Positions 43,724 through 55,654 of a stretch of DNA of 64,000 nucleotides are shown in pieces (the first letter of the stretch is position 1; each line of letters begins with the position of its first letter). The stretch is from Diplolepis rosae (lineage: Eukaryota; Arthropoda; Insecta; Hymenoptera; Diplolepididae), in NCBI GenBank assembly GCA_030998225.1, contig JAPYXD010000727.1:7750001-7814000 (forward strand). The letters run 5' to 3'. Under the pieces are notes generated by a model, which worked only from the letters and a program-made list of their open reading frames with translations, was not told the DNA's origin and did no database searches. Position numbers and translations under genes: made by a program.

Positions 43724-44707
43724 GGATGAGGAGGAAAAATGGCAAAATATTTTATAGACATTGTACAGGACTCTCCTAGGACGAGGCTAGGCATACCTGT
43801 TAAAACCAAAAACCCCCTTGTTCGAACCAATACACCGCCCGCGGAACCGCCTTTCAGCTTTGATCTTCACGGGCGGTTGGTTCCGGCTTATAGTCGCGTA
43901 CGACTCTTTCGTCATCCGTTTGCCCGGAGCTTACCCCCCTCCCCCATCCGCTCGCTCATTAGGCTTAATCGACGGGCCGCAACAGCCGGGAGAGGGAAAA
44001 GATCCCCCCCCAATCGACGTGGCAGCCCAGTCCGCCCGGGACTCGCGACCAGGTGCGTAGACCCCGATGCGATTTTAACTAGCCCTCGCCGTTGTTACTC
44101 TCTCGTCTTCATCACAAGTGTGACGAATGACTCGATGAGCGTCCAGATCCGTTCAGACTGGAGCATCAGAGGGACGATCGTGTCAGGAGTGAGCTCAGCA
44201 TCCACTGCCTGACCAACGGCCTCCTTTGCCACGCCCCAATTTGCGCAGACGAAAAGTGCGTGATACGCATTATCCACAGGGGAATCGCAGTAGCAACACA
44301 TCTCCTCGTCCCTCTTCTTGAAGCGCCTCAGGTACGCGTTAAAACAGCCATGGCCCGAAAGCGTTTGCGCCAAATAAAAGCCAACTTCCCCGTGCTTTCT
44401 GTTCAGCCAGGTGGCGAGCCAGGTGGCGGTAAGTCCAGCTCCCGGTCTGCTCACCATGCCATCTCGTCTGCCATTTCTCGACGAGTCTGCGTCTTCCATC
44501 CTTGCGGATCCCCTCTTTCGCGCGAGCAATTTCCTGCAGGTCGGTACAGGTAAGCTCCTTGCGGAGCTGAAAGGTCTCCTGCCTTTCCTCCGCTAATAAA
44601 TCTATTGGCGGAACACTCACCAGGACCAACACAGCACTCGTCGAGACAGTTCTATATGCTGAAACTATTCTCAGCGCGACAGATCTGGTCTGGCTTCGGA
44701 TACACAT
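43724..44707 (-). pseudogene. R1-like LINE, 5'-truncated 3' end (copy 1)
   Basis: The minus strand carries the C-terminal region of a non-LTR polyprotein: VSAYRTVSTSAVLVL, ETFQLRKELTCTDLQEIARA and the Cys/His motif CCYCDSPVDNAYHALFVC. A frame change between the 44707-44339 and 44529-44095 frames breaks it. The 3'UTR follows to GAGGAGGAAAAATGGCAAAA at 43728, with a T-rich tract beyond that would be the A-rich tail. It is the same family as 60554-61836 and 50440-51285. The R1-like label is from memory of similar polyproteins. Confidence 0.8.
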
Positions 44708-45628
44708 CTTCTAAAGTCTACAAGTGTAAGTATTTTCAGAATATTACAATAATAAAATAAGTTTATCCATGTGCTATTTTCACTAATATTTTTATCTACA
44801 GTCGTTCATACTTTCAGCATCTTCAGTCAAAAATGGCTTAGCAGCTTATAGTCGTAATACCTACAGAGAGATAACTGAGCAAGTGATTTTTGAGGGAACT
44901 GGGCATTCAATCTGTAGAGAAAAGACGAGAAATGATAACGGTAAGAACTTCCAAAAATGTTGTAATAATAAACATATAATGCATTTTCAAAGTTATAAAT
45001 CTTGTCCTAAAACAATATTCATATGTTTTTCATTTTTATTGCTTAGAACTCAAAATGCTGGATCCCGCTAGCGAAACGGAGGATCTTTCAGAATCAAATC
45101 ATGAAAGATCTGAAAATTTCGAAGACAAGGAGAATAAATCTAAATTTGAAAAGGGCACAAACGATAATGACAAGAAGCTCGGCGATCAAAGTAAATCGAA
45201 CAAAAAGAAAGAAAAAACATTACGACCAAAAATACCAAGCGTTGTGGGAGAAAATGCCACAGTTTCAAAACTGGATCTCAGAGTCCTCAAGGCGTCGGGT
45301 TCTTCTACTGCAGTTATTGCAAAACTAGTTATAAAGCGGGTAAGACTGAAGTTAAGCGACATTTTAAATCAAAAAAGCATGCTTCCAATGCCGCATGTTA
45401 CGGTGGAAAGCAAATTATTTTGTTTGATTCTAGTTTTGTGCAGAAGGTTAATCTCGAAGAAAAATGTGAACGGAACGAAATAAAAATAGCGACTTTTATT
45501 GCAAACCACAATTTATCTTTCAACTTATCAGGTGAATTGACAAAACTATTTCGAAGTATGTATTTAGATAAAGAAGTGGTTAAGAACATGACTTGCAGTA
45601 GAACGAAATGTAGGTCAATTATACTTAA

Positions 45629-46193
45629 CCCCTTTGTTGGCAGAGAGAATTCGACAAAAAGTGCCCAAAATAGCAGGAAAATTTTTTATCCCGAAAACTT
45701 GTACCCTGGGGGTTTTGAGGGTGCTGATTACGAGTTTGAACTCAAAATTCAGGAATTCGAAATGACAAACAAATATGGCGAATGGAAATACAAATAATAC
45801 AGATTGATTCAGATAAAACTCGGTACTCGTAGGTTGTGTAGGGCACTGATTATGAGTCTGAACATAAAATTTGCAATTTCGGTCCGCCATTCTGAATTTT
45901 CGAATTTAGAGTTCAAATAAGTAATGAGCGTCCTCAAAAATCGCAAAGTACAAATTTTCATCTAAATCAAGTAAAATTTTTTATTTTTGTCCGCCATATT
46001 GGGGCCGCCATTTTTAATTTCCAAATTTTGACTCAAAAATCGGATTCAGCGAGTCCAAAAACACCCGAGTGAGGCTCGGATTCCAAATCAGAGCAAGTTA
46101 AATAGGGAAAAAAAGGTTGACGAACTATTACGTCACTACCACACAGGGCACGGAATTATTTGACGCACTATTGCGTCAATGCCAACGAAGGGG
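45629..46193. mobile_element. PiggyBac-type MITE of 565 bp with TTAA duplication, inside the hAT gene
   Basis: CCCCTTTGTTGGC at 45629 and GCCAACGAAGGGG ending at 46193 are inverted ends, flanked by TTAA at 45625-45628 and 46194-46197. Removing it restores continuity of the hAT alignment. Inner words such as CTGATTACGAGTTTGAACTC and CTGATTATGAGTCTGAAC repeat. Confidence 0.93.
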
Positions 46194-46454
46194 TTAACGT
46201 ATCGGGTCGATACAGTTTTGAATGCTGAATAGACAAATTGACGCAGAATAAATATTCGGTTATAATTGACGAATCAACAGACATAAGTTCTATTAAATCC
46301 TTAGCTATTGTGACCAGAATTTTGGATGAAAATAGGGTGAAGGACGAATTTTTATGTACTAAAGAGATGGCACATGCTGATGCAAATCACATCCACGATG
46401 TATTAGTTAACTACTTTAACGATAATGGAATTCATATAATAAAAGATGCTGGTT

Positions 46455-46770
46455 TACGATCAGTGAGGGTCAAATATAAAGAAGAAAACTCTTTATAGTT
46501 TCAAAATTGTTGCGACGTTTCGTTGGCTATGGGTTTGCCAACCTCATCAGGCTTTATTAAATTAAAAAAATCACCAAATATTAAAATTGTCACACACAAG
46601 AAAAATAAACATTAAATTAACTTAACATCCAGAACATACACAAAATTGTTAAAATTTTACCTTTATAAAAGAAGTTTAACTCATGATGAGTAATGTCGAG
46701 GAAATAAAATTATAATAAAAGTCATGATTTACTTAATAAAATGACGTGATGTCATGGAGTCGACGACACT
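46455..46770 (-). mobile_element. Insertion in the hAT gene carrying a hammerhead-like motif
   Basis: The hAT alignment breaks near 46455 and resumes near 46772. The insert is about 315 bp of AT-rich, non-coding sequence. Exact borders and target duplication were not resolved. Confidence 0.5.
46517..46550 (-). ncRNA. Hammerhead-ribozyme-like motif
   Basis: The minus strand reads CTGATGAG, a 6-bp perfect stem (GTTGGC / GCCAAC) with a nine-base loop, then GAAAC. This matches the two conserved core boxes and stem II of a hammerhead. There is one extra G between core and stem. Stem III and a cleavage triplet were not found with confidence. The type is known from Penelope-like elements and related retrotransposons. 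Confidence 0.45.
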
Positions 46771-47893
46771 TTGTCTGCTTAGCTGCAGACGGTGCTTCGG
46801 TCATGATGGGAAACATCATTCGGTATCTGTTAAATTGAAAGAGGATTTCTCAAATGAAAGGTTCATTCTCAAATGCATCTGCCATTCCTTCGCTCTAGTT
46901 GCTTCTAACGCATGTAAAAAGCTGCCATCGGACGTTGAGTTATTAGTTAGACTTGTTTATAGTTATAGGCAATGTAGTTTCAAACGTCCTACTGAATTCA
47001 GAGAAATTCAGATTTTTCTCTATCTCAAACCGCAAAAACTGCTTCATCCATCTCAAACTCGATGGCTTTCTTTACTATCGGCTATTGTACGCGTGAGGGA
47101 CCAGTATCCCGCCCTTATACTATTCTTCAATAGAGAACACCTGAATCCAAAGAATGACGAAAACAGTACTGCCACTACGATTCATCTTTTGCTCTCCAAT
47201 CCGATAAATAAACTGTATCTCGACTTCTCAAGCCATGTTCTTCCGTATTTGACGGATTTGAACAAAAAGTTTCAATCAGAGACAACAAAAATTCACGTTT
47301 TATATTCGAAAGTATCTCAAGTGCATAAAACGATTCTTGATTGCTACGTAAAACGGGATTTTCTGAATAACCAAGTCTTAGATCGTATTCAATACAGGAA
47401 TCCATGTAATTTCTTCGATTTAAAAGATATTTATTTGGAGCCGGATGTAGCCATTTTACTGAGTAAAATAGAAAGTGTACTAGCTGAAATGAATATACTG
47501 GATCCACCTTATTTTAACGGAAATCATCCTCCATCAGCTGCTTCTCTGGCTTCGATGTTTCCTCCAATACTTATAGGTATAGAGACGCTAGATAGAGAAT
47601 GGCGTTTGTTAAGAAACGATTCGTATGTAGATCATCAAGATTCGGACGATTCTTTCGTCTTTTGGAACGGCGTAGCAAAAAATTTGAACAGCGATGGTTC
47701 TTTAAAATACAAAGTAGTGTTTGATCTTATAAAATTAATCGCGATACTTCCCCACAGCAGCACAGACTGTTCAAGTATATTCCAAGTCACGAATATCCTA
47801 TACATAAAGAAATGGTTGAAAAGCACAATAGTACTATGTACGAAACCAAACCCCCTAATTAATGTAACCGATGCTTTCAACATTTTTTGTTAA

Positions 47894-49140
47894 CCGTACC
47901 GAAGATTACGTATAAAGAGAAAAACCATGCAATATTATGACCTGTTAACCAATTTAATTAAAATTGTAAATGATTAAATATCAAAATCAAAAACTGTTAT
48001 CAAGACTGGATACAATAAGAACTACGTTATAATTACGTGCTTGTCCTTCACAAACTCATTTTTATATTATAAGTTTTGCGTTTTTATTTCTTTTAATACA
48101 AAAGAAAAATACTTTAAAGATCAGCAATGTGATTGTTACGTTCCTATAAGCTGCAACGAATGTACATAGATGGTACCATTATAGAGGAGAAGGTTCGTTT
48201 CTTATAAAAAAAATTGAAAATCTTCAGAAAGTTTTTATTTAAGAATTTTCAGTTCCCATAAAACTTTCCGGTCTGTATCGTTTCTTACCAAATTAAAAAA
48301 AAAATGCGATCCTTATAAATGGTAGCTTATTTTGTTGACGAAGAGACTCCTTACAACTTAACGTTTTCAAATCTTTCCAGAAAAATGTTATTTGTCACTT
48401 GAATGATTTAAATTGTCTGAAAATTACCTACGGTATACCACCAAAATACGCTATCATTTATTAGGATCGTATTATTTTTTTTTAATTTGGTAAGAAGGGA
48501 TATAGGCCGGAAAGTTAAAGATTAAACAGTTTTTTCTAAAATCGGTTTTTACGTGCCCTTACTGCCTCGAATTTTAGTATTAAAAGATTCAATACCAAAA
48601 ACGAAAATTGTTATTACTACTAGATACAATAAGAATATAACTAAGTAATAAACTTGTGATATATCAACATATTCAAATGTTGTTTAACGCAAGGCGAAAT
48701 TCGTGATTCCTTTAATGTTAAACAAAAATATTCTCAAGATCAATAATGCAATTGTTACTGTACCTTTCTTGCTACTGTTCCTTTATTTATAAAACAATAA
48801 AAAAGATAACGAAAATTTCGGAATTTTATTGAAATACGGTAGAAAAATTATGAAATAAATTTAAAACTTATTTTCAGCAATTCAAAACAGATTTAATAAT
48901 AAAAATAATTTTAAAAACTATACTTGATATAGACTCCCCTATAGTGGATAATCCAACCGACAGTCAGTCATTTATCATTAATTAAAAATAATAATGTATG
49001 TAAACTAATTAGTTTTACATTGTTAACGTATATTACTTTAATTATTAATGAAGTTACATTCATCATTTTACAAACAAAAGCATTTTAGTGGGTGACTATG
49101 TGAGGTACACGTTCATGAAAAACATTTCCATTTAGTATTT
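47894..49140. repeat. AT-rich sequence with a diverged 600-bp direct duplication
   Basis: Around 47985-48140 and 48590-48770 the same order recurs: GATACAATAAGAA, AAGTAATAAACTTG / ACGTGCTTG, a long AT stretch, AAGATCA(G/A)(C/T)AATG, and ATTGTTAC(G/T). It may be the 3' part of the hAT element. No coding sequence is seen. Confidence 0.4.
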
Positions 49141-49149
49141 TGTGGATAA

Positions 49150-50425
49150 ATTCATAAAAATATAGGTTATATAAATTGTTGTGAATTCACATTGGATGGC
49201 TTTGGCAGTTGCGATCTGTAGGTGTTCGCTGAAGCTAAGAGTTCGATCCAACTGCATCCCCAGGTACCCTTGTAGAAAAAAATAATTGGACCCGATTGTG
49301 TCCGATTGATTCGATTGACCCCATTTCAAAAACATCATTGAAACCGATTTATTAATGGGATTCAATCAGGCGAGACTATTTTGAATCCGATTAATAAATC
49401 GATTTCAATGATGTTTTTAAAATGGGGACAATCGGATCAATCGGTCCCAATCGGGTACAACTATTTTTTTCTACAAGGGTACTCGATGCTTGTTTTCCAC
49501 TTGAACTCATGTTCTCCGAGAACGATCCTCGGGTACTGAAAGGATCTCCAGTCCGTGACGAGCAAAGCCTCGGTTTCTTCAGAGTCCATTTTTAAGCCTC
49601 TGCTATCCAACCAACGCTTTGCTCGCCACAGACTTTCATTCATCCTTAGCTCCAGGATTTTGACGTCTTCAGCGGCACACACGACAAGTGCGTCATCCGC
49701 GAAGCCGATGATGCTCGTTCCAGCAGGTAGGTCCAAGCGCAGGAAATCGACATACATGACGTTCCAAACAAGTGGTCCTCCCCGCGACACCTAAGAAGCG
49801 CCACATGTCATCTCTTCTGTGAGAGACCATTTGTCGCCCTCATATACCACCCACCTGTCGCATCAGATAGTCATCTATCATCCCCAACAGGTAGTCTGGA
49901 ACCTTCTTCTGCACCATCGCCTCCATGCAGATATTCCATTTCGCGGTATTAAACGCATTGCTTATGTCAATGCTGATCAAGGCGCAGAATCCTCTACGCT
50001 TACCAGTTCCTTTTCTTGCATTTGAGGCGATGTTAACCACAGCTTGGATAGTGTCCACAGTGGACCTGCCTTTCCTGAGCCTAAACTGGTTTTTCGAGAG
50101 ACTGTTCTCCCCGACCAGGAGAATCTGAAGCCGTTGTAGGATCAACTCCTTCAGAAGCTTCACCACCGCATCCAATATACATATTGGTTTATACGATGAG
50201 GCATTCCTTAAAAGTTTGTTGCCTTTCCTCAGTAGGACCAACCTGTGCTTCTTCCAGTCTACGAAGAATCTCCGCTCCCGAAGACAGAAGTTAAAGGCTT
50301 CTAGGAGGATCTCCGGGTATGCCCCGATCACCTCTTTGAGGATCTCGCTTGGCAACTCGTCGATCCCCGGCACTCTCTTTAGTTTTTCGACATTGAAGTG
50401 TTCTTCGCACTGGACCACGCAGGAA
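49150..50425 (-). pseudogene. R1-like LINE reverse transcriptase fragment
   Basis: 50418-49840 (minus) holds the start of the reverse-transcriptase domain: PGIDELPSEILKEV, RLVLLRKGNKL, SYKPICILDAVVKLLKELIL, KNQFRLRKGRSTVDTIQAVV and ALISIDISNAFNTAKW. 49790-49461 continues in another frame with PLVWNVMYVDFLRL and GFADDALVVCAAED, the FADD form of the catalytic YxDD box. 49260-49200 has MQLDRTLSFSEHLQIATAK, after which homology stops. A MITE (49268-49478) interrupts it. Frame changes make it inactive. Confidence 0.88.
49268..49478. mobile_element. Palindromic MITE of 211 bp with GTAC target duplication
   Basis: CCTTGTAGAAAAAAATAATT at the left and ATTTTTTTCTACAAGG at the right are ends. The arms pair over almost the whole element (for example GACCCGATTG, TTCAAAAACATCATTGAAA). 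GTAC lies on both sides (49264-49267, 49479-49482), while the homologous LINE at 61775-61790 has a single GGTAC. This proves the insertion and its exact borders. Confidence 0.93.
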
Positions 50426-50429
50426 CTTC

Positions 50430-51285
50430 GATCCTATTTTTGAAACGGCTCTACGTATTGAAACGCAGGAGACCTTTCAGCTTCGCAAGGAGCTTACCTG
50501 CGCCGACCTGCAGGAAATCGCTCGCACGAAGGAGGCCATCCGCAAGGATGGAAGGCGCAGACTCGTCGAGAAATGGCAGACGAGATGGCATGGTGACCAA
50601 ACCGGGAGATGGACACACCGTCTGATCCCGGAGCTAGCCACCTGGCTGGATAGAAAGCACGGTCAAGTCGGCTTTTACCTGGCGCAAGCGCTTTCGGGCC
50701 ATGGTTGCTTTAATGCGTACCTGAAGCGCTTCAAGAAAAGAGACGACAAGTCGTGCCGCTACTGCGGTTCCCTTGTGGAAAATGCAGAGCACACACTCTT
50801 TGTCTGCGCCAGGTGGGGCGCGGAAAGGGAGGCTGTCAGTCGGGCAGTGGGCGCACAACTCACTCCTGACACGATGGTCTCTCTCATGCTCCAGTCTGAA
50901 CAGATATGGATGCTTATCGAGTCATTCGTCACCCTGGTGATAAAGACGAGGGAGCTGGATGGGCGTGCAGAGCGCGGCAACAATGGGGGCCAGTAGAAAT
51001 CGCATCGGGGCTTACACCCGCGGTCCTGCGTCTTGGGCGGACTTGGCAGTTCGCGTCGACTGGGGGAGGAATCTTCCTATTCCTTTCCTGGCTGGCGCGG
51101 CCAGCCGGCCTGCCTAACGGACGTGTTTCCGCGGATGGGAGTCCCGGGCGAACGGACGACGGAAGAGTCGTACGCGACTTTAAGCTGGAACCAACTGCCC
51201 GCGAAGTTTAAAGCCGAAAGGCGGTTCCACGGGCGGTGTATTGGTTCGTGAGAGGGGTTTTTTTTGTTTTAACAGGTATTTTTAG
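50430..51285 (+). pseudogene. R1-like LINE C-terminal and 3'UTR fragment, opposite strand
   Basis: From 50462 to 50996 one frame is open: ETFQLRKELTCADLQEIART, RLVEKWQTRWHGDQTGRWTH, GQVGFYLAQALSGHGCFNAY, then CRYCGSLVENAEHTLFVC, a C-x2-C-x8-H-x4-C motif typical of the end of R1-like polyproteins, and a stop. The 3'UTR follows up to TTTTAACAGGTA at about 51280 and stops before the expected A-tail. It abuts an inverted RT fragment on the left and an inverted endonuclease fragment on the right. Confidence 0.87.
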
Positions 51286-51289
51286 GTCT

Positions 51290-52260
51290 TTCTACTAGTT
51301 ACCAGTCTTTTGGTGACTATTTTGAAAGCGAGACCCCATGAGTCCTTCTCGACTTGACCAATTAAATCTTCCCAACATTGAAGTTGGCTTTTCTTTATGC
51401 CTCGCCTCAAAGCTGCTTTTGCCCCTTTCCATGCCTCGTGCAGCAGAGCATCCCCCTTTCACCGAGTGAATTTCCGTTGCGCTGCGAGGCATTCGTGACT
51501 TAGGGCAGCCAACTGGTCGTTCCACCAGTGCATTGAACCCCTGGCCTGCCTGTGCTTGCGGCGAGGCATCGAGCAGTCGCAAGCTGCGATTACCTTATGC
51601 CTTGCGCAGCGCATGGTGGCTTCCAACGACCCATCAAGGCAGACCCAACCAAGCTCACCAATCAGCCTGGTTTCTTCGAGGTGTTCTCGAAGTTTTTCCC
51701 TGCTAAGTCGTCTTGTGTTCCAGGAGGGGCTCCGTCCCTTGCCGCCCTTACCCTCATCTACTGCTTGGCACCGTTTCTCCAGGCCGAATGCGATGCACCG
51801 GTGGCCACTCCAGGTTATCTCCTCGAGAACCGCCCAGTCGCCCATCCTTTAGGCGAGGCGGGGAGCGGCAATCGTGAGGTCAATTATTGACACCCGCTGC
51901 CCCTTTCCCCTCGTCTGAGCGTAAATTCCTTGCCCTGATTGAAGATGATCAGGTCATTTCTAGCGACCATCTCACGAACCAAGATTCCCCTCCCATCTAG
52001 ACGATTCTCACTCCACTCGGGTGTCTTACTATTAAATTCACCCCCTATCAGGGTCCGCCCTACAGCCTCGCTAAGGCTTTCCTCAAGGAGGAGGATCTGG
52101 GTCTCGAAGACCTCGAAAGGATCGTTGGGGGAAGAGTAGCAGCTGTACACACGCACCCCCGCCACCTCCACCCAAACGAACCCCGCATCGGACTCCAGGA
52201 AATCCCTGACGCTCAAATCAGGGCCACTAACAAGGATACCGGTCCTCCTTGATGCATCCT
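51290..52260 (-). pseudogene. R1-like LINE endonuclease fragment
   Basis: The minus strand 52216-51884 reads VWVEVAGVRVYSCYSSPNDP and LIGGEFNSKTPEWSENRLDG, the apurinic-endonuclease-like domain. The usual GGDFN has Glu for Asp. RGILVREMVARNDLIIFN follows. 51845-51459, in another frame, continues to WWNDQLAALSHECLAAQRKF, the segment that normally leads to the reverse transcriptase. Stops between the frames show decay. Confidence 0.85.
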
Positions 52261-52520
52261 AATACCAATCCGAGTTTTCAGATCATTTGTACTGCCATTC
52301 ACCGATTCATTGTGACACTGCAACCTCCATAGCCCAAGGGCCGCCTGCTAATCCTCCCCACCCGTCCTTTTTTGGCAAAGCCAAGAGAAGGACTTCGTCA
52401 AGGTCCCAGTCCAAGGGAAAGTAGAGGACTTTATTACCGGAGTCTCTCACCGATCAAGCTAAACTGTTTAAAAACTTACTCGGGACATGTAGCTTTGCTG
52501 AAAGACAATAAAATAAAGTG
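52261..52520. repeat. LINE 5' remnant and copy of the 6.0-kb repeat end
   Basis: GC-rich sequence to about 52400 may be LINE 5' sequence. GTCTCTCACCGATCAAGCTA and ACTCGGGACATGTAGCTTTG at 52442-52500 match 6018-6085. Confidence 0.5.
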
Positions 52521-55500
52521 AATAGAACTGTTCTAGAGTTGGGGATACAGGCATTTACGGAACAAAGTTCTACAAAATTTATAGAACTTTTCATAATTAA
52601 TATAGAACTTTTAAAAAAATTTTCTGAAGTCCTTGCGATTCCTCACATTCTCATCAAAGTACAATTTAAAAAATCCCTCTACATGCTTTCTTACGTAAAA
52701 AATTAGTTCGTGGGTTTTTCACGAGAAAATTTATTTTTATGATAATAAAAAAATTATTTTTTTGATAATTTATATAAAATCATAAAACTTATTACAGTAT
52801 TCATACGTTATGAGTATAAAGCGATCATAAAACAATAAATGATCACTCCCTATCAATTTTTGAAAATAACGTTCTCGAGAACCTAAAATTTGCGTAATAC
52901 TTGGGGCTATCACTATGAATTTTTTCAGATTTTTCAAACATGGCATTTTTTCAAAAAATCAATTTGTTTGAAAATTTTTTTTTTTTTTTTATTATCTTTG
53001 GAGTGAAAATTATTTCGAAAAATTGTACTACATCGGGCATCTAATGATACGTTTGTATAATTTTTTTAGAATTTCTCCTAGATTCAGTTTTTAAATAATT
53101 GAAAAACAACAAAAACGTATTTTTTTGTTTTGTTTATCCAAGAACTTTTTGAATAATGCAAAAAAAATCTGAAATTTTGGCTTTCTTTATTATTTATGTT
53201 TATCTATCAAGCCTTAAAATTTCAAGTAAATCAGAAACATGAAGTCCTAAACCCGTCTGATTTGGCATGGAACGCCCCATATATTGTTTTAAATATTTCG
53301 CAAGTTATTTTATCAGCATGTGTATAGCAGTACCATTTTATAACAGGTATCCAAAGTACTTTTATGGGAGAGGCGAAACCATCTTTTTGTTGACTTATCG
53401 GTGATATGATTCTTCGTTCTGTAATCACTTGCAAAATAGCAATAAATTTTTTTGTTTTATTTTTCCCAATTTGACTTTTTATTTCTGAATAACCCTCAAC
53501 GAGGTATCTTAATGACGTCACTAGTCGCATTTTACGCTTTTTTGTTGCCTTGTGTAACAAATCTGCATCATGAAACTAGTACTGACATCCATCGAGTATA
53601 AAAATATCTATATATTCTATTTCTCTGTAGAGAATAATATTTTCAAACCAGCTATGAAGTGACCTAAATTATATTTCTTGACATCACTTTGTGGTAATTT
53701 AAAATAAATTTCTAAACATATTTGTGTTCATACATGTATATATAATAATTTATGACACACTGAAATGAAGGACTTGACAATATTATAAACCAAATAAGTT
53801 CAGGCCACACTATAAAATAAAAAAAAAACCCGTTACTTGTAAATGATATTACAATATTATGTAATCGATATTTTTGTTAGCATTCAATCTAGAGATTTAC
53901 TAAAATGGATAGAATGTCCATTTTAAAATTTTCTAATTGTCAAGTTCCCCACTTGCCTTTATTATTCTATTAATATTTTTACTTGCTATTGTTTGTATTG
54001 CGTTCAACTTAATTGAGAGTCATAAATTCCTAGTTTGATGTATACTTATCACATCTTTAGGACTGTTAAAGGACGAACCTATCTATAAATAAAACACGTA
54101 ATCTATCCTATAGCGCAAAAATTTACGTCAATGCAACCCGGTTAAGGTGGTTTTATCATGAAACGAAATCCATGCTAAAAAGCTGGAATTTTTATTATAG
54201 CTTCTTTAATTATTTTAGAATACACCTGCAAGGTTTTAGGTTGCTTGACCGTCTAGTTATGGAGAAATAATTGATTGAAGTGTCACCGTTTGGTCATGAA
54301 TTATTATACCGTCAATGGCAATGACAAGTGAACCCAAGTTTTAAATGAGCATTATACTTACAAAATCCATGCTACGTATTCAAAAAACTATACAAATTTG
54401 CCGCGAACCTTGAAAAATTCGTCTGCTTTTTGAAAGAATCTTTTACCGTACAATAAGTTTGTATTGTCTTTCCAAAGGTTATAACTCTGTCGACTTTTAT
54501 CGGCAGCCATAATTGAAGAAGACAGCAGTTAGCACGTGGCAACGTCGCAACGCATGCTCGAGCGTAGACGTACACGTAGTCAGTTAGGAGTAGGTCTACG
54601 TCGTATACACAAGAGAATTTGAAAAAAGTTATCTAATGTTCGAGAAATCAAAAAACACTGAAAATTGCTGTAAACTAAAGTGAATACTTCTTTTTACATT
54701 AATAATTCATTTATAAGGCGATATTTTAGTTTTTAGTTTACTATGCGCTTTCCAGTAGGATGGACCGTGGCTCTCGCAATCGCTTCAGCGCGATTTTTGT
54801 CAACAATCTTGTCACGGTTTTGCTTACTTCGCTCAATATTTGCTTTCCGAACATTTTCTCTCCTTGTTAATTCTTTTTCCTTTAGGAATCTACCTTTGTG
54901 TCTCACCTCATCAGAAATTTTTACATACCAATAAAACAACAACAACCATAAAGTAGGTTAGATTTCTATACATGTGCACTTGACCATGGCGGACTAGGAG
55001 AATGGCGAGAGTGCGACGTTGCCACATTGCGTCTTTCGAAAGTCATATGGTCGTGAATACGAAAACCGTTGAGAGATATCTTTTTATTAATTTATTTATT
55101 ATCTTCATGTACATGGCGGAACGCTCACAAATATCAATCTTGATTAATATAACCAACTTAAACGGAAGTATTGAAAAAAAAACTGTTTTTAACAACTCTG
55201 TTGCAAGCGTATCAAGGTGGCTAAAAAGTTTCAAAAATCACGATGTAAAATTATTAAACAAATTCGTATGTCACTTGGGACGCCCTTAACCGAGCTCCTT
55301 GACAAGGTCATTGACGCAGTTTATCGCTGCTCAGGTCAAGGACCTTTAAGGTGGCATACTCAATCAGAAATTTTGAAAAATGTATTTTTTCAATAATTTT
55401 ATATATTAAAGTAGAACATCTTGAAAAGGTTGTCTAAAAATTTCAAGATGATTGGAGCAGAATTGAAAGAGCTAGAGTGTTTTGTAGCCCCGCCCATCCG

Positions 55501-55640
55501 ACCCACCGAGAAGCGCTCGAAAATTTTAAACGCGTTTATCTCAAAACTAAATGTTCTTCAAATGTTAGTTAATGACATGCAAAAGTTTTTAAATCAATAT
55601 ATTTATTCATTTGTTCATAAAAAGTTTGAGAAAAATCCTA
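52521..55640. other. AT-rich region, no supported gene
   Basis: The minus frame 53231-53560 (110 residues, with SLRYLVEGYSEIKSQIGKNK) and the minus frame 54733-54945 (basic, KxxENVRKANIERSKQNRDK) show amino-acid bias but no family I recognise. They could be transposon fragments. A run of T at 52976-52990 and imperfect palindromes around 54550-54600 are present. Confidence 0.4.
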
Positions 55641-55654
55641 TTTTTTTGCCTTCC

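Larger units (their letters stand above)
44810..47893 (+). pseudogene. hAT-family transposase gene with two insertions and frameshifts
   Basis: A possible first exon (44830-44939, donor GGTAAG) is followed by 45055. KYQALWEKMPQFQNWISESS and then FFYCSYCKTSYK...VKRHFKSKKHAS (45300-45390) form a BED-like CCHH finger, split by frame changes. 45480-45620 has IATFIANHNLSFNLSGELTK and VVKNMTCSRTKCRSI. 46235-46450 has YSVIIDESTDISSIKSLAIV with the first catalytic Asp. LAADGASVMMGN at about 46776-46811 has the second acidic site, with a one-base frameshift just after. 46806-47893 is open: KCICHSFALVASNACKKLP, LLHPSQTRWLSLL, and AILPHSSTDCSSIF, the hAT dimerisation motif. It resembles the ZNF862/KIAA1586-like group. 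Confidence 0.88.

Noticed and set aside
53231..53560. Possible host gene on the minus strand (110 codons)
   Set aside because: It has a plausible composition but no recognised family, no splice or promoter support, and is surrounded by repeats. It is left as unassigned.
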